A stretch of DNA of 17,081 nucleotides from Defluviitaleaceae bacterium (GCA_009782245.1 WRKK01000340.1:1-17081), one strand, 5' to 3'; positions 6,207-14,035 are shown, numbered from the stretch's first letter. Program-made: numbers and translations. Notes: generated by a model from the letters alone, not told the origin.

Positions 6207-7644
6207 CGATAATACAATAAACACAATAACGGCAGTCGCTACCCCGCCTGGTGTGGGTGCCGTCGCAATTATTCGCATATCGGGCCCCAAAACTAACAGT
6301 ATCATCAAAAAAATTTTTATACCAAAAAAGGCTAAAACCACCAAAAAAACGCCGCTAAAATCCCATAAAATGTACTACGGCACAATAATTGACGAAAACC
6401 ACCAAATAATTGACGAAGTTATGTGCGTTTTAATGAACAAACCGCACTCGTATACCTGTGAAGATACCGCCGAAATTCACTGTCATGGCGGGCTTGCAAC
6501 CGTTGCCGCCGTGCTAGGTACGCTACTGGAAAATGGCGCAACTTTAGCCCAACCAGGCGAATTTACCAAACGGGCTTTTTTGAACGGCAGAATTGACCTA
6601 ATCCAAGCCGAGGCAGTAATGGAACTTATTTCCGCCAAAAATAACCTTGCTCGCCGTGCAACCCTGCGTAAACTTGCTGGCGGCTTATCCAGCAAAATAA
6701 AACAGGCAAGGCAGCAGATTTTGCTGTGGCTGGCAAATATCGAACTGTCAATAGATTATCCCGAACACGAAGAAGAGGCAAGCAACCTTGCAACAATACA
6801 GCAAGATTGCGGTGTTTTATTGCAAACTTTAACCAATTTAGCCGCCACCGCAAATATTGGCAACTTCATAAAAACGGGCGTACCCACCGCAATAATCGGC
6901 AAACCAAACGTTGGCAAATCGTCGCTAATGAACGCAATTTTGCAAGCAGAACGTGCCATAGTAACCGAAATTCCTGGCACAACCCGTGATACATTAACCG
7001 AAAATGTAAGCGTCCGCAATATCCCAATCCAACTAACAGATACGGCAGGAATCCGCCAAAATAAGGTTGACAAAGTTGAACAATTAGGAATAGACCGCTC
7101 GTTGGCACTGGCGGAAAGTTCCGAACTTGTTCTGTTTGTGTTGGATATTTCCGAACAGTTGCAGCCCGAAGACACCGCAATTATGCACCTGTTGCAAAAC
7201 CAAGATAACAAAAAAATTATCCTGCTAAATAAAGCCGACCTGCCGCCAAAATGCGAATGGGAAAATTTTAATACTTCCGAAAATCCCGAAAATCCCGAAA
7301 ATTCCAATAAATCCAACATTTTCCAAAACACGCCAACAATAAAAATATCGGCAAAAACAGGCACGGGGCTAAACGAACTGTACGCAACAATAGAAAAAAT
7401 GTTCGTAAGCGAAAACATCGCAATAGACGACGATATTATCACAAAAGAACGGGATAAGCTATTGTTGCAAACGGCAATATCCCAGCTAAATACGGCAATG
7501 ACAGAAATAACGCAAGGCGTTCCAGAAGACATTATCTCTATCAGTCTGCGAGCGGCTTATATAGCCTTGGGCGAAATTTTAGGCGAAACAGTAGCCGACG
7601 ATATAGTTGACAAAATTTTTGCGGAGTTTTGTGTTGGGAAATGA
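6190..7644 (+). CDS. mnmE: tRNA uridine-5-carboxymethylaminomethyl modification GTPase MnmE
   Basis: The 484-residue protein is the GTPase half of the MnmE-MnmG complex, which modifies the wobble uridine (U34) of certain tRNAs. The N-terminal tetrahydrofolate-binding domain starts with DTI-like NTITAVATPPGVGAVAIIRISG. The GTPase motifs are GKPNVGKS (237-244), TTRD (264-267), DTAG (284-287), NKAD (347-350) and SAK (387-389), and the C-terminus is the diagnostic FCVGK with C481. Between NKAD and SAK is a low-complexity insert (about 362-376, SENPENPENSNKS) coded by 9-base repeats. I chose ATG 6190, 17 bases inside jag; ATG 6169 is also in frame and would add seven residues, and neither has a strong ribosome site. 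The usual partner mnmG is not downstream. Confidence 0.97.
   Translation: MLTNNNDNTINTITAVATPPGVGAVAIIRISGPKTNSIIKKIFIPKKAKTTKKTPLKSHKMYYGTIIDENHQIIDEVMCVLMNKPHSYTCEDTAEIHCHGGLATVAAVLGTLLENGATLAQPGEFTKRAFLNGRIDLIQAEAVMELISAKNNLARRATLRKLAGGLSSKIKQARQQILLWLANIELSIDYPEHEEEASNLATIQQDCGVLLQTLTNLAATANIGNFIKTGVPTAIIGKPNVGKSSLMNAILQAERAIVTEIPGTTRDTLTENVSVRNIPIQLTDTAGIRQNKVDKVEQLGIDRSLALAESSELVLFVLDISEQLQPEDTAIMHLLQNQDNKKIILLNKADLPPKCEWENFNTSENPENPENSNKSNIFQNTPTIKISAKTGTGLNELYATIEKMFVSENIAIDDDIITKERDKLLLQTAISQLNTAMTEITQGVPEDIISISLRAAYIALGEILGETVADDIVDKIFAEFCVGK
7277..7303 (+). repeat. 9-base tandem repeat inside mnmE
   Basis: CCGAAAATC, CCGAAAATC, CCGAAAATT are consecutive, in frame, and code for SENPENPENS between the G4 and G5 motifs of the GTPase domain. 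Confidence 0.85.
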
Positions 7645-7711
7645 AAATGGGGTTAGTTGAGAATGTTTTGGGGGGTTCGCAAATTTTAGCTTGTGTTGTG
7701 GAAATGTTGGA

Positions 7712-7758
7712 ATGGGAAAATGGGCAAACGGCAAACGGGCAAATGGGCAAACGGGCAA
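7712..7758. repeat. Tandem 8-base repeat (RYGGGCAA)
   Basis: Six consecutive units read as variants of ATGGGCAA and ACGGGCAA (one lacks a G, the first has AA for CA). The same words appear singly at about 3131-3147 and, on the other strand, around 14064-14125, so they belong to the genome's extragenic repeat vocabulary. Confidence 0.75.
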
Positions 7759-7814
7759 GGGGTGTTGCCATTGGCGTTGGTTGGGGGTGCAACGGGCGGG
7801 TTGGTTGGGGATAA

Positions 7815-7847
7815 ACGGGCGACCGAGGACGGTCGCCCGTCCCCCAC
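7815..7847. repeat. Family A extragenic repeat, inverted copy
   Basis: GGGCGACC (7817-7824), a six-base loop GAGGAC, and GGTCGCCC (7831-7838) form a perfect 8-bp stem, with GTCCCCC after it. The loop is the reverse complement of that at 3160-3192, so the hairpin core is inverted relative to that copy. Confidence 0.85.
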
Positions 7848-7883
7848 AAATATTGTCCGCCCGTCCCCCACAAATATTATCCG
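7836..7883. repeat. 24-bp direct tandem repeat, two copies
   Basis: Copies at 7836-7859 and 7860-7883 start CCCGTCCCCCACAAATATT and differ at one base. They follow directly from the family A hairpin. The second copy ends in ATTATCCGCCCCT, matching the arm of the large inverted repeat at 16911-16975. Confidence 0.85.
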
Positions 7884-7958
7884 CCCCTATCTTGGAGGCT
7901 TGCAAGCAGGTGCTATTACAGTCATTAATTTAGCACCAAAAAACATTAAAAATTTTAG

Positions 7959-8030
7959 CGGGTCAAGGGGCGCGCTCCTTGCGGGGTCAAGGGGCAGCGC
8001 CCTTGCGGGGTGTGGGGCAGAGCCCCACGG
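7959..8030. repeat. Family B extragenic repeat, longer inverted copy
   Basis: This is the reverse-complement orientation of 2941-2989 with an extra internal unit: TCAAGGGGC...CCTTGCGGGG occurs twice in tandem. It holds the hairpins CAAGGG-6 nt-CCCTTG and GTGGGGC-AGA-GCCCCAC. It ends about 30 bases before the aguA -35 box, so it could shield the operon from upstream transcription, though no T run follows. Confidence 0.85.
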
Positions 8031-8057
8031 TTTTGAACGTGATTTTTATATTTTAAC

Positions 8058-8086
8058 TTCACAAACCCAAATTTTTCTGCTATAAT
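8058..8086 (+). promoter_or_regulatory. Promoter of the alpha-glucuronidase operon (extended -10)
   Basis: TTCACA (8058-8063) and TATAAT (8081-8086) are 17 bases apart, and TGC directly before the -10 makes an extended -10 element. The start of transcription should fall near 8093, with GGGGGG (8106-8111) as ribosome site. No clear operator or catabolite-response element was recognised around it. Confidence 0.8.
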
Positions 8087-8121
8087 ATTAACATAAAACA
8101 ATTTAAGGGGGGATTTACACC

Positions 8122-10092
8122 ATGGAACCAAAATTGGAAACAAAATGCAGTTTTACCTATAAGGCTTGGCTTGGCAAAATAAGCAGTAGCCGCAAATTCA
8201 AGGTTGTGGGCGATGATGCTTGTGATTTTGCCGCCGCCGAATGTAAGCACGGGTTAGGAGATTTAGCGGTTGACAAAAACGAAAACGGCGATTTTACCGT
8301 AAATTTAGCCGTATCTGACCAACTGACCGCCGAAAGTTTTTCGCTGGTGGGCGCGGCGGATAGCTTGACAATTACAGGCGGCGATAAAATTGGCTTGCTT
8401 TACGGCGTTTATAAATTTTTGGCGTTGTTGCGGCAAAATGCCGATATTACCGCCATTACAAACATTACAAAAAATACTATAACCGAAAAACCCGCCATTG
8501 CCAATCGTATTCTTAACCATTGGGATAATATCGATGGCTCGGTGGAACGGGGCTATGCGGGTAGGTCGATATTTTTTCGCAATAATCAGCTAAATTATAG
8601 TGCCGAACGGCTAACCGATTACGCTCGGCTGCTGGCAAGCGTGGGAATCAACCAAATTTGCCTTAATAACGTGAATGTCTACCTGGAAAGTGCCAAACTT
8701 ATAACAGAAGAAAAATTGCCAGATTTAGCCAAAGTTGCCGATATTTTTCGCCCGTTTGGTATTCGGCTTATTATCGCCGTCCACTTTGAAAGCCCCGTAT
8801 TATTGGGCGGAATCCAAACAGCCGACCCGCTGGACGAAAAAGTTGCCCAGTGGTGGCAAAACGCAACAAAACTAGTGTACAAATATATCCCAGATTTAGT
8901 GGGATTTTTAATGAAAGCGGATTCCGAGTTTAGGAGCGGACCCGCCGCAATGGGTCGCACACAAGCGGAGGGCGCACGCCCAATCGCAAAAGCCTTGCAG
9001 CCGTTTGGCGGCATAATTTACTGGCGCTGCTTTATTTACAACTGTATGCAGGATTGGCGCGACACAAAAACCGACCGCCCAAAAGCCGCCTATGACTACT
9101 TTTTCCCGCTAGACGGCAAATTTGAAGATAACGTTATTTTGCAAATAAAACACGGGCCGTCCGATTTTCAGGTGCGAGAGCCAAATTCGCCGCTTTTGGG
9201 CGCAATGAAACACACGCCCCAAAATATGGAATTGCAAATAACCCAAGAATACACAGGTCAGCAAAAAGATTTGTATGCTCTAGCCGTACAATGGCACGAA
9301 GTTTTGGAACACCCCGTAACTGAAACCCGCAACACACGGGATTTAATCGGCACGGATAAAGAAATTGTAGCATTATCGGCGGTTGCAAACGTGGGCGATG
9401 ACGAAAATTGGACAGGGCATTTATTGGCACAAGCCAACCTGTACGCATTTGGGCGGCTTACTTGGAACCCGAACCTAACGCCAAAACAGCTTACCGAAGA
9501 GTGGATAGCTTGCACTTTTGGCAATAATCCGAAACTGCTTGCACCGCTAACCGAAATGATGCTGCAATCGCGCAGCGTTTACGAAAAATATAACGCTCCG
9601 CTTGGCATTGGCTGGATGGTTAATATTCATCATCATTATGGGCCCAGCGTTGACGGCTACGAATACATGAAATGGGGTACATATCACCGTGCAGATACAA
9701 AAGCAATCGGCGTAAACCGCACAGGTATAGGCACGGGCTACACAACGCAATATCAGCCGTATGTTCGGGATATGTACGAAAACATAGCAACTTGCCCACA
9801 AGAAATTTTGCTGTATTTCCACCGCTTGCCCTACGATTTTCTGCTAAAAAGCGGCAAAACGGTAATCCAGCATATTTACGATACGCATTTTGAGGGCGTT
9901 GAGGAAGTTGAGCAATTTATAAAAACGTGGGATAGCCTAAAAGATTTTATGCCGCAAGTTGCCCACGAAACCGTAAAAGAGCGGCTTTTTATGCAACTAG
10001 AAAACGCCAAAGAATGGCGCGATGTCATAAACAGCTACTTTTACCGCAAAAGTGGCATTGCAGACGAAAAAGGCCGTGAATTTTACCTGTAA
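8122..10092 (+). CDS. aguA: Alpha-glucuronidase, glycoside hydrolase family 67
   Basis: The 656-residue enzyme should cleave the alpha-1,2 bond between 4-O-methyl-glucuronic acid and the terminal xylose of xylooligosaccharides. The family signature is clear: LNHWDNIDGSVERGYAGRSIF (131-151), GFLMKADSEFRSGP (261-274) and LQITQEYTG (371-379). By known GH67 enzymes E269 is the general acid and D348 and E376 the paired bases; their spacing (79 and 28 residues) equals that recalled for Geobacillus AguA (E285, D364, E392). There is no signal peptide, so it acts in the cytoplasm on imported aldouronic acids. It is the first gene after a good promoter, with a GGGGGG ribosome site 10-11 bases before ATG. 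No xylan transporter or beta-xylosidase is in the window. Confidence 0.95.
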   Translation: MEPKLETKCSFTYKAWLGKISSSRKFKVVGDDACDFAAAECKHGLGDLAVDKNENGDFTVNLAVSDQLTAESFSLVGAADSLTITGGDKIGLLYGVYKFLALLRQNADITAITNITKNTITEKPAIANRILNHWDNIDGSVERGYAGRSIFFRNNQLNYSAERLTDYARLLASVGINQICLNNVNVYLESAKLITEEKLPDLAKVADIFRPFGIRLIIAVHFESPVLLGGIQTADPLDEKVAQWWQNATKLVYKYIPDLVGFLMKADSEFRSGPAAMGRTQAEGARPIAKALQPFGGIIYWRCFIYNCMQDWRDTKTDRPKAAYDYFFPLDGKFEDNVILQIKHGPSDFQVREPNSPLLGAMKHTPQNMELQITQEYTGQQKDLYALAVQWHEVLEHPVTETRNTRDLIGTDKEIVALSAVANVGDDENWTGHLLAQANLYAFGRLTWNPNLTPKQLTEEWIACTFGNNPKLLAPLTEMMLQSRSVYEKYNAPLGIGWMVNIHHHYGPSVDGYEYMKWGTYHRADTKAIGVNRTGIGTGYTTQYQPYVRDMYENIATCPQEILLYFHRLPYDFLLKSGKTVIQHIYDTHFEGVEEVEQFIKTWDSLKDFMPQVAHETVKERLFMQLENAKEWRDVINSYFYRKSGIADEKGREFYL

Positions 10093-10124
10093 CCAAAATT
10101 TGTACTTTTGACAAGGTTGTTACT

Positions 10125-11243
10125 ATGAATAAATTTTTGCAAAATTTGCATAAAATGCTACTGTTTGCCAACTTTGAAACGGTAAGCCGCGAGCCGATTA
10201 TTTCCGATTACAGCGGCGGATTTACCTTTACCAAAGAAGAGGGCACATCTATTTGCATACTAAAAATTATCGATTTATCGCATTCGGACGAAACTGTGCT
10301 AAAATTTTTGTGCGAACGGGAAATGGCTAGTGCAAATATGCTAATTACCAAGTTTACGGACATTAAAGTGCTTTTTTTGCTAGTGGACGGCGATGCAAGT
10401 ATTTTAGCGGAATTGCCCGTTGAAAAATATGACGAGCAATCTCCGTACGCCGTTTACTGGCATTTGGATATTTACGATAAAACCGTTACCGTGCCGCAAG
10501 GGCAACCAACCGACATAATGGGCATAAAAGCCGCCATAGACGGGGCTTTTTCGCCAATACACAACTTGCCCAACTTGCTTGACGACGACGATTATAACGA
10601 TGAAGACAACGAAAATCCCAAAAATCACAAAAATACATCAGCAGAAATTAAAACGCTACCCGTTAAGAACCGCAAAATGCCGCTATGCACTATATTAATT
10701 GGTTTTACTAACGTGCTGATATTATTGGCAATGTATTTTCAGGGCTACAGCGAGGCACCAGTTTTGGTGGCGGCACAATTTGGTGCAATTATTCCGCATT
10801 TAATTTTGGAAGATGGGCAGTTTTACCGCTTGTTTACGGCAATGTTTGTGCATTTTGGCTGGGTTCACTTGGTGTTTAACTTGGCGGGCTTGCTAATCTT
10901 CGGCATACGAGTAGAACGCTATTTTGGTAAGCTGCAATTTTTGCTGATTTATCTGCTGGCGGGGCTTACGTCTTCGGTCGCCAGTTTATTTTTAACGCAA
11001 GGGTTTTCGGCGGGTGCTTCGGGTGCGGTTTATGGCTTGGTTGGTGCGGTTTTTATTTACACTCGGCTAACTAAAAGCAATATGGACATCATAAATAGCC
11101 GCATTGTGCTGGTTTACATTGTTTTAGGGCTTGCTATGGGCTTTTTTATACCAAACACGGATTACTTTGGGCATATAGGCGGGCTGGCGGCGGGCATTTT
11201 ATTGGGATTTGCGGTGCTAAAGCTGGAGAAAATAAAAAAATAA
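10125..11243 (+). CDS. Rhomboid-family intramembrane serine protease with cytoplasmic N-terminal domain
   Basis: The 372-residue protein has a soluble N-terminal region (1-180) and a rhomboid core (about 187-366) of six or more helices. Catalytic residues are visible: S299 in GASGAVYG and H350 in YFGHIGGLAAG, with H248 and N252 of the HxxxN motif in helix 2 (VHLVFNLAG). Rhomboids cut membrane proteins within or near helices. The N-terminal part includes a beta-type segment (KVLFLLVDGDASI) and then an acidic linker (DDDDYNDEDNENPKNHKN, 153-170) coded partly by 9-base repeats. It may correspond to the cytosolic domain of GluP/YqgP-type rhomboids, but that rests on position only. The gene begins 32 bases after aguA with a weak AAGG ribosome site, so it is probably co-transcribed. 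Confidence 0.93.
   Translation: MNKFLQNLHKMLLFANFETVSREPIISDYSGGFTFTKEEGTSICILKIIDLSHSDETVLKFLCEREMASANMLITKFTDIKVLFLLVDGDASILAELPVEKYDEQSPYAVYWHLDIYDKTVTVPQGQPTDIMGIKAAIDGAFSPIHNLPNLLDDDDYNDEDNENPKNHKNTSAEIKTLPVKNRKMPLCTILIGFTNVLILLAMYFQGYSEAPVLVAAQFGAIIPHLILEDGQFYRLFTAMFVHFGWVHLVFNLAGLLIFGIRVERYFGKLQFLLIYLLAGLTSSVASLFLTQGFSAGASGAVYGLVGAVFIYTRLTKSNMDIINSRIVLVYIVLGLAMGFFIPNTDYFGHIGGLAAGILLGFAVLKLEKIKK
10611..10637 (+). repeat. 9-base tandem repeat in the rhomboid linker
   Basis: GAAAATCCC, AAAAATCAC, AAAAATACA are consecutive, in frame, and code for ENPKNHKNT just after an acidic run, in the linker before the first rhomboid helix. Confidence 0.65.
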
Positions 11244-11284
11244 ATAAAAATCAAAACAAAAATAAATTCAAGGGGGATTGAAGT

Positions 11285-12037
11285 ATGATTTATTGTGATA
11301 AATGCTCTCGTATGTTGGATTCTGATGTTGAGGTTTGCCCCATTTGCGGCGAAAAAGACACTAGCTGGCTAGGAGAAAGCCAAAATTTCCAACAGGATTT
11401 TGGTCAAGAATTTCAACAAGAATTTCAACAAGATTTCCCCCAAAATTTAGCGGTGGACGATTTTGTAATATCCCAAGAATTAGCAACAACAAAAATGCCA
11501 GAAACGGCGGAACAATCGGGAAAATCGGCTCAATCGGATAAATCGGAGACTATACTACGAAACAAGCTAAGCAACAACGTATTTGACCAATTAACCAGCC
11601 TAAACCAACACATAGAAACCTCGCAACAAGCGAAAAAAAGCCAACCGTTCCACGAGTTTCAGCAAGCAAAACAGGCACACCAAGCACAACAGGCAAAATA
11701 CGCAACGCCATCTGAACACGAAAAATATACACGCCAATACAACCAGCAAACGCAGCAAACGCAGCAAATGCAACAAACACAAAACAACAACCAACCGCAA
11801 CAGCCGCAATTTAGCGAAGAATCCCCAAAATATATCCCAGGGACTTTTATGTATTTTGCAATGATACTTTTGTCGGTTGGCTTTGCTTTTGTGGGATTTA
11901 TCGTTTCGTTGATTTTTATGTTGTCGCCCAACGTACACTTAAAGCGGCTTGGCAAAACTATGCTGGTTGTAAGCGTTGCAGCTTTTTTGTTTGTGCTTGT
12001 TGTTACGTTGCTCGCCGTTATGATTAACCCTATTTAA
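11285..12037 (+). CDS. Zinc-ribbon, glutamine-rich protein with two C-terminal membrane helices
   Basis: The 250-residue protein starts with a zinc ribbon: C4xxC7 and C18xxC21 (IYCDKCSRML...EVCPICGEKD). Residues 34-175 are low complexity and rich in Gln, Glu, Ser and Lys (FQQEFQQDF near the start, QQTQQTQQMQQTQNNNQ later) and are probably disordered. Two hydrophobic helices at about 188-213 and 222-247 are separated by a short basic loop (HLKRLGK). This plan is common in small uncharacterised Gram-positive membrane proteins; no function can be assigned. GGGGG about eight bases upstream supports ATG 11285. It lies 41 bases after the rhomboid gene and could be its substrate or partner, which is inference from position and topology. 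Repeats at DNA level are noted separately. Confidence 0.82.
   Translation: MIYCDKCSRMLDSDVEVCPICGEKDTSWLGESQNFQQDFGQEFQQEFQQDFPQNLAVDDFVISQELATTKMPETAEQSGKSAQSDKSETILRNKLSNNVFDQLTSLNQHIETSQQAKKSQPFHEFQQAKQAHQAQQAKYATPSEHEKYTRQYNQQTQQTQQMQQTQNNNQPQQPQFSEESPKYIPGTFMYFAMILLSVGFAFVGFIVSLIFMLSPNVHLKRLGKTMLVVSVAAFLFVLVVTLLAVMINPI
11513..11548 (+). repeat. 9-base tandem repeat in the zinc-ribbon gene
   Basis: Four consecutive 9-base units, CAATCGGGA, AAATCGGCT, CAATCGGAT and AAATCGGAG, stay in frame and code for a Ser/Lys/Gln-rich stretch (QSGKSAQSDKSE). Similar 9-base repeats occur in mnmE, the rhomboid gene and the methyltransferase gene. Confidence 0.75.
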
Positions 12038-12060
12038 GCGGCAATTTGCCAAAATCAAAA

Positions 12061-12112
12061 TTGAAGTTAAAGATTGAAATCAAAGATTAAAGTCAAAGAT
12101 TGAAGTCAATAG
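12061..12112. repeat. Four 13-bp direct repeats before the isomerase gene
   Basis: Exactly four 13-base units abut: TTGAAGTTAAAGA, TTGAAATCAAAGA, TTAAAGTCAAAGA, TTGAAGTCAATAG. They fill most of the 90-base gap and end a few bases before the ribosome site of the next gene. The period is not a multiple of three and no reading frame crosses. Such an array could be an operator, an mRNA spacer or simple slippage. Confidence 0.85.
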
Positions 12113-12127
12113 CAAAGGAGAATTATT

Positions 12128-12886
12128 ATGAAAATAGCAGCACAACTGTACAGTGTCCGCGAATTTACGCAAACAGAGCAAGATTTTGCGGAAACAATTA
12201 AAAAGGTGGCAAAAATAGGATATGCGGGTGTGCAACTTTCGGCACACAGCCCCAAAATTTCGGCAGAATTTATCGCCGAAACCTGCAAAGCCAATAATAT
12301 TGTGGTTGCAAGCAGCCACGCACCGCCAGCGCGTATTCTCAACGATACCGAAACGCTTATCGCCGAGCATAAACTTTACAACTCGCCGCAAATTGGGCTT
12401 GGAATGATTCCCGAGGAATATCGGGCGGACTTAAACGGAATTAAAAAATTTGTTGCCGACTTTTTGCCAGCCGCCCAAAAAATTAAGGCTGCTGGGCTAA
12501 ATTTTGCCTATCATAACCACGAATACGAATTTGGCAAATTTGACGGCAAATTTATAATGGATTACATCATCGAGGGCTTTGCACAGGCGGATTTACAAGT
12601 TATTTTAGATACATTTTGGGTGCAAGCTGGCGGCTGTAATCCCGTGCAATGGATAGAAAAATTGGCGGGTAAACTGCAAAAAATCCATTTTAAGGATATG
12701 GCAATAGTTGACCGTCAACAGCGTTTTGCCGAAATTGGCAGGGGCAACTTAGATTGGAAAAATATTATTGCAGCTTGCAAAAAATCGGGCGTTGAATGGG
12801 TTATCGTGGAGCAGGACGACAGTTATGGCGAAAATCCATTTGATTGCCTAAAAATTAGCTATGATTTTTTGGCAGCGAACATTTAG
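12128..12886 (+). CDS. TIM-barrel sugar phosphate isomerase/epimerase (AP endonuclease 2 family)
   Basis: The 252-residue protein fits the xylose-isomerase-like TIM-barrel family. The start (MKIAAQLYSVREF) and the metal-site segments are typical: AYHNHEYEF (127-135, E132), LDTFWVQAGG (160-169, D161), HFKDM (187-191, H187), EIGRGNLDW (202-210) and VEQDDS (227-232, E228). These residues normally hold one divalent metal for keto-aldo isomerisation or epimerisation. The exact substrate cannot be read from sequence. The Gfo/Idh/MocA gene 30 bases downstream forms a common pair, as in YcjR/YcjS, which act on 3-keto sugars; that parallel is inference. AAGGAG (12115-12120) sets the start, and four 13-bp repeats lie just upstream. 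Confidence 0.9.
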   Translation: MKIAAQLYSVREFTQTEQDFAETIKKVAKIGYAGVQLSAHSPKISAEFIAETCKANNIVVASSHAPPARILNDTETLIAEHKLYNSPQIGLGMIPEEYRADLNGIKKFVADFLPAAQKIKAAGLNFAYHNHEYEFGKFDGKFIMDYIIEGFAQADLQVILDTFWVQAGGCNPVQWIEKLAGKLQKIHFKDMAIVDRQQRFAEIGRGNLDWKNIIAACKKSGVEWVIVEQDDSYGENPFDCLKISYDFLAANI

Positions 12887-12916
12887 GAGAACATTTGGAG
12901 AACATAGGAGGGTAAA

Positions 12917-14014
12917 ATGGACAAAGTAAGATTTGGCATTATTGGCGTAGGCACAATGGGCGGCAACCACGTTAAAAGTTTTTTGGACAACCAAGTAAAA
13001 GACGGCGTATTAACGGCGGTTTGCGATGTTGACCCCAAGCGGCTAGATGCCGTATTGCAACAAGATAAAACTATAAAAACTTTTGACAACGCAACCGCAA
13101 TGTACAAAAGCGGCGAAATAGACGCAGTTTTAATAGCTACTCCGCACTATTTTCACCCGCCGCAAGCGGTAGACGGCTTTAACCACAACATTCACGTAAT
13201 GATAGAAAAACCCGCGGGCGTGTACACCAAGCAAGTTAGGGAAATGAACGAGGCGGCGGCAAAAAACAACGTTGTTTTTGGGATAATGTACCAACAGCGA
13301 ACAAACAGCGATTTTCAGAAAATGCGAGAAATGGTACAAAACGGCGAGCTAGGAGAACTTAAACGTACAAATTGGATTATTACCGATTGGTATCGGTCGC
13401 AAGCATACTATAACACGGGCGGCTGGCGCGCCACCTGGAAAGGCGAGGGCGGCGGCGTTTTACTTAACCAATGTCCGCATAACCTGGATTTATGGCAATG
13501 GATTTGCGGAATGCCCAGCAAAGTAACGGCATTTTGCCACGAGGGCAAATGGCACAACATCGAAGTTGAAGACGATGTTACCGCATATGTAGAATATCCA
13601 AACGGGGCAACGGGCGTGTTTATCACTTGCACAGCCGATTCGCCTGGCACAAACCGCTTTGAAATAGCGGGTAACAAAGGCAAACTAGTATACGAACACG
13701 GCAAACTAGAATTTTTTAAGCTAGAACAATCCGAACGGGATTTTAACGCAACCAACAAAATAATGTTCGGCGCACCGAAATACAAAAAAGAGACAATAAC
13801 AACAGACGGCAAATATCCCGCGCACAATGGCGTTTTGGCGGCTTTTGTTGACAAAATACTAGGCAGGGGCGAAATGACCGCACAAGGCGAAGAGGGCATT
13901 AACGGCTTGATGGTTTCCAATGCAATGCACTTGTCAAGCTGGCTAGGTAAGACTATTCCGCTACCGCTGGACGAAGATTTGTTTTTTGCGGAGTTGAAAA
14001 AGCGGTATAAATAA
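12917..14014 (+). CDS. Gfo/Idh/MocA-family NAD(P)-dependent sugar oxidoreductase
   Basis: The 365-residue protein has an N-terminal Rossmann fold with GVGTMG (10-15) and an acidic turn after strand 2 (AVCDVDP). The family motif EKPAG has K98 as probable catalytic lysine, and the C-terminal alpha/beta domain contains GGGVLLNQCPHNLDLWQW (178-195) with H188 as probable catalytic histidine. Members oxidise or reduce sugar and inositol hydroxyls with NAD(P). Ribosome site TAGGAGG lies eight or so bases before ATG 12917. Adjacent to the TIM-barrel protein and downstream of aguA, it likely works on a sugar derived from plant polysaccharide; the substrate is not known. It is the last gene of the probable operon and is followed by repeats. 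Confidence 0.93.
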   Translation: MDKVRFGIIGVGTMGGNHVKSFLDNQVKDGVLTAVCDVDPKRLDAVLQQDKTIKTFDNATAMYKSGEIDAVLIATPHYFHPPQAVDGFNHNIHVMIEKPAGVYTKQVREMNEAAAKNNVVFGIMYQQRTNSDFQKMREMVQNGELGELKRTNWIITDWYRSQAYYNTGGWRATWKGEGGGVLLNQCPHNLDLWQWICGMPSKVTAFCHEGKWHNIEVEDDVTAYVEYPNGATGVFITCTADSPGTNRFEIAGNKGKLVYEHGKLEFFKLEQSERDFNATNKIMFGAPKYKKETITTDGKYPAHNGVLAAFVDKILGRGEMTAQGEEGINGLMVSNAMHLSSWLGKTIPLPLDEDLFFAELKKRYK

Positions 14015-14035
14015 CGCCAATTTGGAATGGGGGAA

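Larger units (their letters stand above)
7645..8121. other. Gene-free, repeat-filled stretch between mnmE and aguA
   Basis: About 480 bases without a credible gene. It contains 8-base tandem repeats (7712-7758), a family A hairpin (7815-7847), a 24-bp tandem pair (7836-7883), a family B repeat (7959-8030) and the aguA promoter (8058-8086). No T-run terminator for mnmE was recognised. Short reading frames here cross the repeats and resemble no protein. This is where mnmG and rsmG would be expected in the ancestral order. Confidence 0.75.

Noticed and set aside
6756..7532. Long minus-strand frame (258 codons) opposite mnmE
   Set aside because: mnmE is beyond doubt with all GTPase motifs; the antisense frame is Ser/Ile-rich without family features.
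7541..7905. Overlapping small frames in the mnmE-aguA gap on both strands
   Set aside because: They translate the 8-base and 24-base repeats into low-complexity Gly, Pro or Arg strings.
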